This document shows positions 9,004-17,009 of a DNA stretch of 39,900 nucleotides, in pieces. Origin of the DNA: CAZDUS01 sp964535015 (lineage in GTDB: Bacteria; Verrucomicrobiota; Kiritimatiellia; CAIKKV01; CAITUY01). The DNA lies in NCBI GenBank assembly GCA_964535015.1, contig CAZHRU010000016.1, positions 1 to 39,900 on the forward strand, in the 5' to 3' direction. Under the pieces are notes generated by a model. It had not been told where the DNA came from, searched no databases, and was given only the letters and a program-made list of their open reading frames with translations. The position numbers were made by a program, and so were the translations under genes. Numbering within the stretch: the first letter of the stretch is position 1; the number at the start of each line of letters is the position of its first letter.

Positions 9004-12000
9004 GGGGTTTTCCTGATTGATTCTTTTTCAGGTTCTGTGGCCATCGGGCAAACGGCCGTGCAATAAGACTTGCCGGCCGCCCGTTCGTCGCGGTGCTGGT
9101 TGTCGCCCCACAGGGGGCAGTTGAGATCGATCCAGCATTTGATCGCCTGCATCTCTTCCGGACTGAGTTTGACCCCCGAGTGATTCGGATCGGCAAGGAT
9201 GGGGAACAGGCGGCTCTTGAGCGTGCCGACTCCCCTGGTTGGCGGTTTGCTGTGCCGGGTACCCCAGTTGCAGGTAAGATAGTTGACGTAGCGGCCCTGG
9301 ATCAGGGCCATGTAGGAGGCCGGCGCCTGCGTGTCCTTCAGAATGGTCGCGCTCAGGTCCAGTTTCTTTTCACCCTTGGCCCCATCGTGGCAACTGATGC
9401 AGTTCTTGTTGAGCACCGGCTGGACCACTTTCTCATACCAGAAGGGGCCGGCGCCCCAGGGGGGCGGTTTCGGCACCGAAGGCGGCCGGGTCAGGGCGGT
9501 GACATGATGGCCGACAGTCGCGGTGCGCAGGCGATTGTCATGACACCCCAGACAGGTACGTTGTTCGCCCGGTTGGGCCTGGATGATGCTGGCCATGCGC
9601 TGGATCTCGTTGAAGTCGCGGTCCAGGGCCTGGAAATAGAACATCTGGCCCGTCGGCACTGTGAAATGGGCCGACCCGTCCGGATCCACCGGCACGAGGC
9701 CGACGACTGACTTGGCCACATAAGCCGGCCAGGCAACTTTGATCCGGTCCGATGGCGAGGCGTAATACTTCTGGAAATCGTCGTATTTTTCCTGACGATC
9801 ACCGGCCTGGTTTTTCTCCAGCATCGAGGGCAGCTCGCGGCAGATGCGCAGCCAGGCAACCGAGCCCCGCTCGACGGCGGGCGCGAGCCCGTCATAGACA
9901 TCGATCACCGACATCACCGCCGGCCCGGAACCGTTGATGTCCGGCAACACCGGCGGCCGAGGCCGGGGATGCAGCGGCACCGGGGTCATGCAACTGATGG
10001 CCGGATCGCGGTAGAGCAGTTCGCGATTTCCGGCGCGGTCGAACAGGTAGAGCGACCAGTGGGCGCCATCCTTGTGGCTGGCCAGGATCAGGTCACGGCT
10101 GATCGGCCAGGGGTCGCGGAAGATCCCACCGTTGCTCGTATCCCGTTTTTCCGGGGTAATCAGAGTGACCGCGGCGGGATCGTAGGGACCCTTGGTCAGG
10201 TCGATGTAGGCCAGGGGGCCGTTGAAGTCGCCGAAATGGCTGATGATGGTCGCGCACAGTTCGTTCTCCCGCCCCGGCACCTCCATGGCGTTCATGATGT
10301 TGATGCTCGTGTTGTTGCCATAGACCAGTTCGGGATGGGTGCCATCGGGCCGGATGGTCCAGATCGTGTGTCCGTAGTCGGCGCCCTTGTCCATGTACTC
10401 CGACCGGGTCCACATGATGCGGCCGTCGCGGCGCACGGTGGGAAACCACTCGCTGATGTTGTTAAAGGACAGGGGGCGGATGCCACTGCCGTCCGCATGC
10501 ATCCGGTACAGGGTCACGCTGGTCGGCACCCAGCACAGGAAACGCATGTCGCAGCGGGTGGTGACGAAACTCACATCGCCGTTGGACAGGACGCAGGGGT
10601 AGTAATCATGATAGGGGCCGCGGGTCACCTGGACGGCCTCGCCACCCGTGGCCGGCAGGCGGTACAGATGCCAGCGCTGGATCTCGTCCTTGGTGTATCC
10701 CGTGGGGGTGCGGCCGACCTTGGGCATGTAGGCGAACCAGATCTCGCGGGCATCCCAATCGATGGTCGGGTCACGTGCCAGGCCGGCCCCGGCATCGAAG
10801 AGGGCGGTCACCGTTGCCTTGTCGACATCCAGGCGATCACCTTGGCGAGGCAGTTCCAGCACGCTCAGGCCGCCACCACCCCTGAGGTTGCCATCCAGGA
10901 AATCCGAGTAATTGTGGCTGGGCGTGTAGGGATGGCGCCGAACGAAGAGGATCCGGCTGAGGCCGGCCAACTGGGGGTCGCGCAGCAGCAGGTCGCGCTT
11001 GAGCTGGCGGGTCTGGATGTAAAACTCGCCCAGTTCCTTGGGCAGGACCTTGGCCGTATCGAGTTGGGTAACCCGCGTTTCCAGCTCTTGCAGTTTGTTC
11101 CGTTCCGTTGTCACCGTGACACCGGCCTCTTCCAGGCGCTGGGCGAGGGCCTTGGTCTCGGCGAAGTCAGCGGTGAACGGGGGCCGTTTGCGCAGACGGC
11201 ATTCGGCAAAGAAGGCCCGCGCCAGGGAGGGCGTGTCGTCACCCAGTCCCTGCGGCGAACCCTTACCCGCATGCTTCCAGGCCACACCGTCTGACGAAAC
11301 CAGCAGGTCGACCGAACGCAGATGGCCGGCGCCGTTTAGGCGGTCGGCCGAGACCACCACCCGGCTGATGCGCTGGGGCTTGGGCAGGTTCAGTTCGATC
11401 CAGGCGGGTCCATTGTTCTGAGCCTGCCATGCACTGGCGGGACCGAAGCGACCGTCATTGACATAACTGATGTGAAAGGGCGAGGGTTTGTCCTTGGGCG
11501 CGGCAGCATGGGTGCTGGCCCCGGCGCTGACCCCGCTGATCTCCGTACCATCAGGGGCGTACAGCGCCACCTCGTCAACCATGGCCACGCCGTCACAGGC
11601 CAGATCGAGACGGACCTTTTTCGCCTCCACCGCCGGATCCAGATCAATCTGCACCATATCCAGAAGCAAACTGAAAAGGGTTGGTTGCCGGGGGGCCTTG
11701 TCCGGTGCGCCTTGGGCGGGAGGGGGGTCGGCAACACTACCACCGTCCACAGGCGGCGGAGGCGGCGCCTTGGGCGAAGCCGCCGGAGCGGCCGCCGTCA
11801 TCACCGCCTGACCGAGGCGGCTGAACTCCTTACCGTCAAGGCTGGTCGAGACCGTGACCTGGCTGGCCAATCGATCCCGATACTGGCCGCTCCGGTCACG
11901 GGACACTAGCACCCTCTCGACCTTGGCCGGCCGGGGCAGAGTGATCAGCACCCAGTGCGGGCCGTCTCCGACACCGATCCAACTGCGTCCATTGCCGTAG

Positions 12001-12371
12001 CACCCGTCGTTCAAGTGCTCGATGCGGTGCGCCTCGTATCCTGACAGGCAGGACGAGGCACTCACCTTGCCCCCAGTGCTGGCCAGGGCCAGGTTGACCG
12101 GGGCGCCCTGGGCAAAGACCTCGACCTCGTCCAGACAGACGCCGGACCCGGTAAGTTCAATCCGGATCTGGCTCGCCTCGCGGGCCGGCCCGGTAATCCC
12201 GTCAGGTTTTTGCGGGTCCCAGGTCAATTCGGCGGCCGGCACCAGACCCACAGTGAGCAGGATGGCTCCCGCGAAGAAGGACCATCGCCAGGGCGATCGA
12301 CGGGTGGAAGCCGGGACCAGGTTTGATGGCGTCAGAGATAAATTGGCAACCCGGAGAGAGACGATGTTCAT
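9000..12371 (-). CDS. Large secreted discoidin / TolB-like propeller / cytochrome c protein (HzsA-like)
   Basis: 1123 aa from the ATG at 12371, preceded by AAGGA at a suitable distance; the frame runs further upstream but without signal-like sequence. Hydrophobic FFAGAILLTVGLVPAAEL is a signal peptide. Two discoidin-like sandwiches follow (about 45-190 and 235-370) separated by a Pro/Ala linker, then a charged coiled-coil stretch (ERNKLQELETRVTQL). Next comes a region like hydrazine synthase alpha/PD40 proteins: ILFVRRHPYTPSHNYSDFLDG, then propeller blades LYRMHADGSGIRPLSF and HTIWTIRPDGTHPEL. Haem c motifs are CLGCH 939-943 and CISCH 991-995. Anammox hydrazine synthesis is not implied, as related proteins occur widely in PVC bacteria. 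First gene of the cluster. Confidence 0.85.
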   Translation of the reverse strand: MNIVSLRVANLSLTPSNLVPASTRRSPWRWSFFAGAILLTVGLVPAAELTWDPQKPDGITGPAREASQIRIELTGSGVCLDEVEVFAQGAPVNLALASTGGKVSASSCLSGYEAHRIEHLNDGCYGNGRSWIGVGDGPHWVLITLPRPAKVERVLVSRDRSGQYRDRLASQVTVSTSLDGKEFSRLGQAVMTAAAPAASPKAPPPPPVDGGSVADPPPAQGAPDKAPRQPTLFSLLLDMVQIDLDPAVEAKKVRLDLACDGVAMVDEVALYAPDGTEISGVSAGASTHAAAPKDKPSPFHISYVNDGRFGPASAWQAQNNGPAWIELNLPKPQRISRVVVSADRLNGAGHLRSVDLLVSSDGVAWKHAGKGSPQGLGDDTPSLARAFFAECRLRKRPPFTADFAETKALAQRLEEAGVTVTTERNKLQELETRVTQLDTAKVLPKELGEFYIQTRQLKRDLLLRDPQLAGLSRILFVRRHPYTPSHNYSDFLDGNLRGGGGLSVLELPRQGDRLDVDKATVTALFDAGAGLARDPTIDWDAREIWFAYMPKVGRTPTGYTKDEIQRWHLYRLPATGGEAVQVTRGPYHDYYPCVLSNGDVSFVTTRCDMRFLCWVPTSVTLYRMHADGSGIRPLSFNNISEWFPTVRRDGRIMWTRSEYMDKGADYGHTIWTIRPDGTHPELVYGNNTSINIMNAMEVPGRENELCATIISHFGDFNGPLAYIDLTKGPYDPAAVTLITPEKRDTSNGGIFRDPWPISRDLILASHKDGAHWSLYLFDRAGNRELLYRDPAISCMTPVPLHPRPRPPVLPDINGSGPAVMSVIDVYDGLAPAVERGSVAWLRICRELPSMLEKNQAGDRQEKYDDFQKYYASPSDRIKVAWPAYVAKSVVGLVPVDPDGSAHFTVPTGQMFYFQALDRDFNEIQRMASIIQAQPGEQRTCLGCHDNRLRTATVGHHVTALTRPPSVPKPPPWGAGPFWYEKVVQPVLNKNCISCHDGAKGEKKLDLSATILKDTQAPASYMALIQGRYVNYLTCNWGTRHSKPPTRGVGTLKSRLFPILADPNHSGVKLSPEEMQAIKCWIDLNCPLWGDNQHRDERAAGKSYCTAVCPMATEPEKESIRKTP

Positions 12372-12516
12372 GGAGTAGTCCTTTTGATTCTCACTGGCTA
12401 AGTACATGCCTGCAATATAACCTATCCAGTATGCCGGACTATGCCTATGCGATTTGATTGCACGATCGTCCACGTTTTGGCTTGCCATCGCCGGGCGATT
12501 CGCCGACACTGACGAC
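12372..12516. promoter_or_regulatory. Divergent intergenic region with ATGCC direct repeats (candidate AraC-type operator)
   Basis: This 145-bp gap separates the AraC-type regulator from the divergent cytochrome/RidA cluster. It contains AGTATGCC (12428-12435) and ACTATGCC (12438-12445), exactly 10 bp apart, one helical turn, plus another ATGCC at 12406-12410. Direct repeats on one face of the helix are the usual form of AraC-family half-sites. The assignment is inference from position and pattern. No clear -10/-35 pair can be picked out. Confidence 0.4.
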
Positions 12517-13374
12517 ATGCACGCGTTCCTTCTCACTTCGGTGCCCTATCTTCGCCTGGTTCATGATTTTAAAGGCAAAGAAACGTTGCACGTGGCGCCC
12601 CGACAGATACACGACCACGCCCTTCTCTATGTCGATCAGGGAACAGGAACTTGCACCAGCGTCCACACACACCGGATCGGACCGGGCTGCCTGATACTGG
12701 TTCCGCCGTACGTTACACATGGCATCGAACTGACCCATCCCGACAACATTCACATGCTCAATATCCACTTCGATCCCGGGATCCGGCCGGACTCGGAACA
12801 ATTGACCGACTATCTCCTGGATCCCGTCCATCCGAGATCCCCCGGAGAGGACTACCCGGAACTTGCGACCGGCCGCATCGTTGTGATTCACCCTCGCCTG
12901 CCGTCGGCCTACGTAACGGCGTTCCGTAGAGTCTGGCGGCATTTTCCCGCCGCCACCACACCGGAAAAACTTCGTCTCCAGAGCGCCATGTTCGATCTGC
13001 TGGCCATCGTCTTGGGAGAACGTAATCCCTCTGAATGGCGCCCGCCCCCTGATCCCCGCCTTGAAGCGGCGCGGTTGTTCCTTGCCGATCATCCGCACCC
13101 GATCGCGTTGCGTGAGATTGCGACGCACGCCGACATGGGGCGCAGCGCCTTTGCGGCGGCGTTTCTCGCGCAGTACGGCATGCCCCCCATGGTCTGGCAC
13201 CGCCACCATCGCATCGAATGCGCCAAACTCGACCTGCTGGATGGCAACCTGCCCGTCAAGGCCGTCGCGCATCGATGGGGATTCCACTCGGCCGCCCATT
13301 TCACGCGGGTCTTCACGACCGAGGCGGGCATCCCTCCCGTCCGCTGGGTCAGCCAGACACGCGAAACCAGATAA
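12517..13374 (+). CDS. AraC family transcriptional regulator
   Basis: 285 aa from the ATG at 12517; an alternative TTG at 12454 would add 21 unconserved residues. The N-terminal half is a cupin-type sensing domain: IHDHALLYVDQGTGTC, GPGCLILVPPYVTHGIEL and NIHMLNIHFDPG. The C-terminal 100 residues form the AraC double helix-turn-helix: ARLFLADHPHPIALREIATH, then MGRSAFAAAFLAQYGMPPMVWHR, then VKAVAHRWGFHSAAHFTRVF followed by the GIPPVRW end. Such regulators usually respond to sugars in carbohydrate loci. It is divergent from the cluster at 12371 and convergent with the glycosidase pseudogene, so either could be, or have been, its target. Confidence 0.93.
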   Translation: MHAFLLTSVPYLRLVHDFKGKETLHVAPRQIHDHALLYVDQGTGTCTSVHTHRIGPGCLILVPPYVTHGIELTHPDNIHMLNIHFDPGIRPDSEQLTDYLLDPVHPRSPGEDYPELATGRIVVIHPRLPSAYVTAFRRVWRHFPAATTPEKLRLQSAMFDLLAIVLGERNPSEWRPPPDPRLEAARLFLADHPHPIALREIATHADMGRSAFAAAFLAQYGMPPMVWHRHHRIECAKLDLLDGNLPVKAVAHRWGFHSAAHFTRVFTTEAGIPPVRWVSQTRETR

Positions 13375-13408
13375 CCCGTATCCTGACTGCCGTCAACCAT
13401 GAACGCAT

Positions 13409-15057
13409 TCATCCCCTTCGTCTCTCCCACCGGTAGAGCCTGCCATCCGCGTCCTGCAGATTCACCGCCAAGCCGGAGTCCAGCAGTTCTGCGCCGGACA
13501 CAACAGAAGTCTGGCCGTCACCCAGCGACGTCAGACGATACCGACAGGCGCGATTAAGCCCGACCATCGGAATCCGCTGATTCACGGGACCTTCCATCCG
13601 GCAGCAGAGGATCAAGCCTTCAGAACCGTCATACGCCGACCACTGGGCCGCGTCCCAATCCCCGGGAGCAACCGGCACGGGCAGCAACTGATGAAAATCC
13701 TGAACCACGAGGTGCCGAATCTGTTTGTGCACCGCAATCCAATGCCGGTAACGCTCGACCGCGGCGGCATCGAGCCGGGCGATATCGCCGTCAATTGAGA
13801 GTTTGCCCGTGATGCGACTGAGGAACGCCAGATCGATCTCGCGCGGCGAGATACCCCCGACCCCAAACGCCACGCCATGCCCTGCAACCTCTCCACCCGG
13901 CCCCAGATGCCCGATGCCGCTGTTGAAGTTGTTGCCAGGCAGAAACCGTTGCGCCCGCAGTTGCATCCAGCGGCACGTATGCGCGTCCTCGGAATAATCA
14001 CTCACCCAGTTGGTGTGCGACCGCCGCAGTGTTCCAAAATCAATCCGCCGACCGCCCGACGCTCAGTTCTCGATCATGAGGTCAGGAAAACGCTCCCGCA
14101 GTGCGTCCAGCACCCGATAGATGCCGGCCACGTAACCGAATTGCACCTTGCGCGACCAGTCCTGCGAGTTCAGATAGATACCGGCTGGCACGTTCTGGTC
14201 GTACCGGACCCAGCACGCCCCGCATTGTTTGATCCAGTGCGACTGCCATTCGATGGCCCAATCCTGCGCTTCGCGTCGTGATAGGAACTGTAACTGACAC
14301 GCCCATAGGGCGACTGTCCGCGATATCGGGGCTGCAGTCCCTGATAGATGTAGCGCCGGAGGGCATTGCTCCCGGCCACCAAACCACCCGTAAACGTGCC
14401 CAGGTGGAGGGGCGGAAATTCGATCGTCTCCCCAGGGGCAAGCGACAACCTCCTGACGCCGATGGCCGTCACAATGCGCACCCGGTTTTCCCGTTCCGAA
14501 CTGCGCACTTCCATCGTCCATTCGGCCGACCATTCAGGCCCGCACCAGACTCCTGCCTGACACCCGTCTCCGCGCGGCAGGTAGTTCATCGCCATGATCA
14601 ATGTGTCGAGGCATTCCTTCAGGAGCGCGGCGTCTTGGGTCTTGCGGTACGTGTGCCACACCACCCCGACCGTAAACTGCGGCCCGTCGGCCACCGGCTC
14701 CCTGCCCATGGTGCCGTAGCCGGGCTTGTAGATTGGTGTGCCGTCGAACTTCACGCAGTCCACCCCCGCACCATCGGCCCGGACACCGCGCACGAACAAG
14801 CGGCATGCGTCCGTCAGTTCCTTGCGAGAGAATGAACCAATGGATCCCTCCAACGCATACTCGAAATCCCGCAACCAGAAGGCTTCATACCCGATACCCA
14901 CCTGCGGCGGAAACGCCGCGGTCCCATCCTTCATCTGCCGGCGCGACGCCCGGATGATGCGATGGGCTTCCTGCTCCAGCCATGACACGGCCTCCGACAG
15001 TGTCTTTACCGGTTCCGACGGCGGGGGAGTTGGAGTGACCACAGTGAGTTCATTCAT
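13409..15057 (-). pseudogene. Broken chimeric glycosidase (six-hairpin front, GH36 alpha-galactosidase-like end)
   Basis: Residues 1-165 (15057 to about 14560) resemble (alpha/alpha)6 glucoamylase-like enzymes: GYEAFWLRDFEYALEGSIG, WHTYRKTQDAALL and LIMAMNYLPRGDG. The frame then runs into a GH36-like sequence (EWSAEWTMEVRSSE, PPLHLGTFTGGLVAGSNALR). Near 14280 the reading frame shifts and about 200 residues of a GH36 barrel appear missing. The new frame carries CWVRYDQN (nucleophile Asp region), VQFGYVAGIYRVLDALRERF and PDLMIEN, then TGA at 14063-14065 where GH36 has Cys of ENCxSGG, then in the same frame ASGGRRIDFGTLRRSHTNW and SDYSEDAHTCRWMQLRAQ to the end at 13409. Fusion, frameshift and stop together indicate a dead gene. 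Confidence 0.8.
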
Positions 15058-15064
15058 TTCGTAT

Positions 15065-15892
15065 TCAGAATTGCCAGGAAAATCCCGTCATTGTCGAAAC
15101 TACAACCGTCTCCTCAATAAGAGGACTCCCGGTAATCTCGGAACCCAGCACATCCACACTGCAAAGGGAGATGAACCCCACTCTCTCAGTGACACGCCAC
15201 TGGATCATCAGGCGGGGCCCCCACATGACCGCAGCCTCAGGCGAATAGGCGGGGCGGTCCGCACGGGCCTCCTCCGCCCGAACCCCGAAATAGTAGTCCG
15301 CCATCTTCTCGCTCAGAACCGTGCCGCCCACTCCGGGACTCACAGACCAATCCCCGAAGGTCAGTCTGCGGGACAGCGATAACCCCACTTCCTGTCCATC
15401 AAACACACCCAGCATATCCGTCTTTGCGGTCACCTGCCCGCGCAACCCTCCCGGCAGAGGGACTTGCAACTCCAGGCCCGCCTCCACGGTTCCCCTGGGA
15501 TCATGCATGCCGTCAAAATACTTGTCATCCTGCCGGCTCAACAGGCCCGCGAACTGGTAGGACGCCACCGCACTCAGACTCGTCCCCGCCGCCCGTCCCA
15601 GACGCCAGGCCACCTTGGGCCCCGTGACCGACAATCGCTCCCCCACATAGGACAGCATGGGAATCGGGACAAACACCGGATGGTTTCCCCGATAGGGGCT
15701 GGTGGATGCAATCACGCCGACACCTGCCGCCCATCCCTGCCGTGGACCTCCCCGTTGTCCGGCAGGAGGACGAGGACGGGAATTGGTCTCTTCCATCGCC
15801 GACACTCCGGTTGCCCCCACTAGAACCATCACAAGTCCCCACACCCAGACAGGGATTCTCCGGACACCTCTCCTCTGCGAAATATGACCCAT
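15065..15892 (-). CDS. MipA/OmpV-family outer membrane protein
   Basis: 275 aa from the ATG at 15892, which has GGAGG 11 nt upstream; an ATG at 15910 in the same frame is possible. A signal peptide (VWVWGLVMVLVGATGVSA) leads into a beta-barrel of the MltA-interacting protein class: GVGVIASTSPYRGNHPVFVPIPMLSYVGERL near the N-terminus, LSLSRRLTFGDWSVSPGVGG in the middle, and a C-terminal FSWQF ending in Phe as outer-membrane barrels do. Family members are porin-like proteins of mostly unknown cargo, some linked to murein hydrolase complexes. It sits 7 bp downstream of the glycosidase pseudogene start and faces away from the DUF3108 gene. Confidence 0.82.
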   Translation of the reverse strand: MGHISQRRGVRRIPVWVWGLVMVLVGATGVSAMEETNSRPRPPAGQRGGPRQGWAAGVGVIASTSPYRGNHPVFVPIPMLSYVGERLSVTGPKVAWRLGRAAGTSLSAVASYQFAGLLSRQDDKYFDGMHDPRGTVEAGLELQVPLPGGLRGQVTAKTDMLGVFDGQEVGLSLSRRLTFGDWSVSPGVGGTVLSEKMADYYFGVRAEEARADRPAYSPEAAVMWGPRLMIQWRVTERVGFISLCSVDVLGSEITGSPLIEETVVVSTMTGFSWQF

Positions 15893-16175
15893 TCGGATGT
15901 GCGCCTCCATGACCGTGATAGTGGGAATAATTCCCGAAAACGTCAACCCCGCGTTGCCCTTTGACCCCATGTCACTTCCACAGGACTTAAAGAGGGAATG
16001 TTCTTCCCGCCTCCGGCGGAATAACTATTTCTCTTCTTGGCGTACTTTGTGGCTTTTGTTCAAACCCTCTTTTTTATCCATGAGATAACCCCTGCGGAGT
16101 TGCCATACGCCCTTGCCCGTCATTGGCCCAACTTGGCTATTGACTTGACTGGCACGTTCGGGCTTCCTGTTACCC

Positions 16176-17009
16176 ATGTTGCGCGTCGTCAAGTCAGTCT
16201 GTCTTGCATCCGCCCTGGGCGCCACCTTGTCCTTCGCCCGGCAACCGGATGGCACCACCCCTCCCACCACCCTCCCCGGACTGAAGTGGCCAATTGGAGA
16301 GAAACTGACCTACCGAATCTACTGGGGGTACCTGCCTGTCGGTACTGCCGTCAGTTGGACCGAATGGACCGAACACGAGGGACGTCGCCTGCTCGCCATT
16401 CGCCTACGCACAACCTCGAACAAGGTCATCGAAAAGATATACCCCGTCGATGACACCATCGAAAGTCTCGTGGACCCGGAAACCTTCCTGCCCGTTCAAT
16501 TTACCAAGAACATCAGCGAGGGCTCCCATCGCTACCACGAGATCACCGTCTTCGACCGGACCAATCGGGTGGCACGCTGGTCATCCCCTCTAAAGAAGAA
16601 GACCAAGACCTTCCCGATCGAACCGGACATCCGCGACATCCCATCCCTCATGTATTCCCTCCGCTCGCATATCTTTACCCCCGGCACCAACGAACACTTC
16701 AAGGTTATGGCAGACGAAAAGGTCTATGACCTTTGGGTGAACGTTCTGAAAAAGGAGAACGTGGACCTCCCTAACCATGGCGAAGTCCGCAGCATCAAGA
16801 CGGAACCCGAGGCCGCGTTCCAGGGCATCTTCGTGCGAAGCGGCAAAATATGGTTATGGGTCTCAGACGATGAACGCCATCTGGCCACCAAGGTCCACGC
16901 CACAATCCCCGTGGCCGACGTTCGCGCCCTTCTCTGGTCCGTCGAGGGCCCCGGCAAAGACCGGTGGATAAAGATGAACCCAAAGACTGGGTCGGACAAC
17001 CGGAACTAA
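16176..17009 (+). CDS. DUF3108 family exported protein
   Basis: 277 aa. A signal peptide (SVCLASALGATLSFA) is followed by the family opening GEKLTYRIYWGYLPVGTAV, then RTTSNKVIEKIYPVDDTIESLVDPETFLPVQFTKNISEGSHRY, a DRDIPSLMYSLRS-like segment and a C-terminal GKIWLWVSDDERHLATKVHATIPV strand set. Members are periplasmic or outer-membrane associated and have no proven activity. Its stop codon (17007-17009) overlaps that of the convergent TolC-like gene (17006-17008), leaving no room for a terminator. No SD precedes the ATG, so the start is moderately certain. It seems to be a single-gene transcript. Confidence 0.85.
   Translation: MLRVVKSVCLASALGATLSFARQPDGTTPPTTLPGLKWPIGEKLTYRIYWGYLPVGTAVSWTEWTEHEGRRLLAIRLRTTSNKVIEKIYPVDDTIESLVDPETFLPVQFTKNISEGSHRYHEITVFDRTNRVARWSSPLKKKTKTFPIEPDIRDIPSLMYSLRSHIFTPGTNEHFKVMADEKVYDLWVNVLKKENVDLPNHGEVRSIKTEPEAAFQGIFVRSGKIWLWVSDDERHLATKVHATIPVADVRALLWSVEGPGKDRWIKMNPKTGSDNRN

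Noticed and set aside
9969..11294. 441-codon plus-strand frame opposite the large cytochrome protein
   Set aside because: Shadow of the real minus-strand gene, which has CxxCH motifs and propeller blades; this frame has none.
9000..12371. Reading the large cytochrome protein as evidence for anammox hydrazine synthesis
   Set aside because: Only one HzsA-like subunit is present, with extra discoidin domains; related proteins occur in many PVC genomes, and there is no HzsB/HzsC or hydrazine dehydrogenase here.
14063..14065. Selenocysteine as the main explanation for the in-frame TGA
   Set aside because: The gene has a frameshift and a missing domain, so it is probably dead; no convincing hairpin follows the codon. 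Kept only as a minor alternative.
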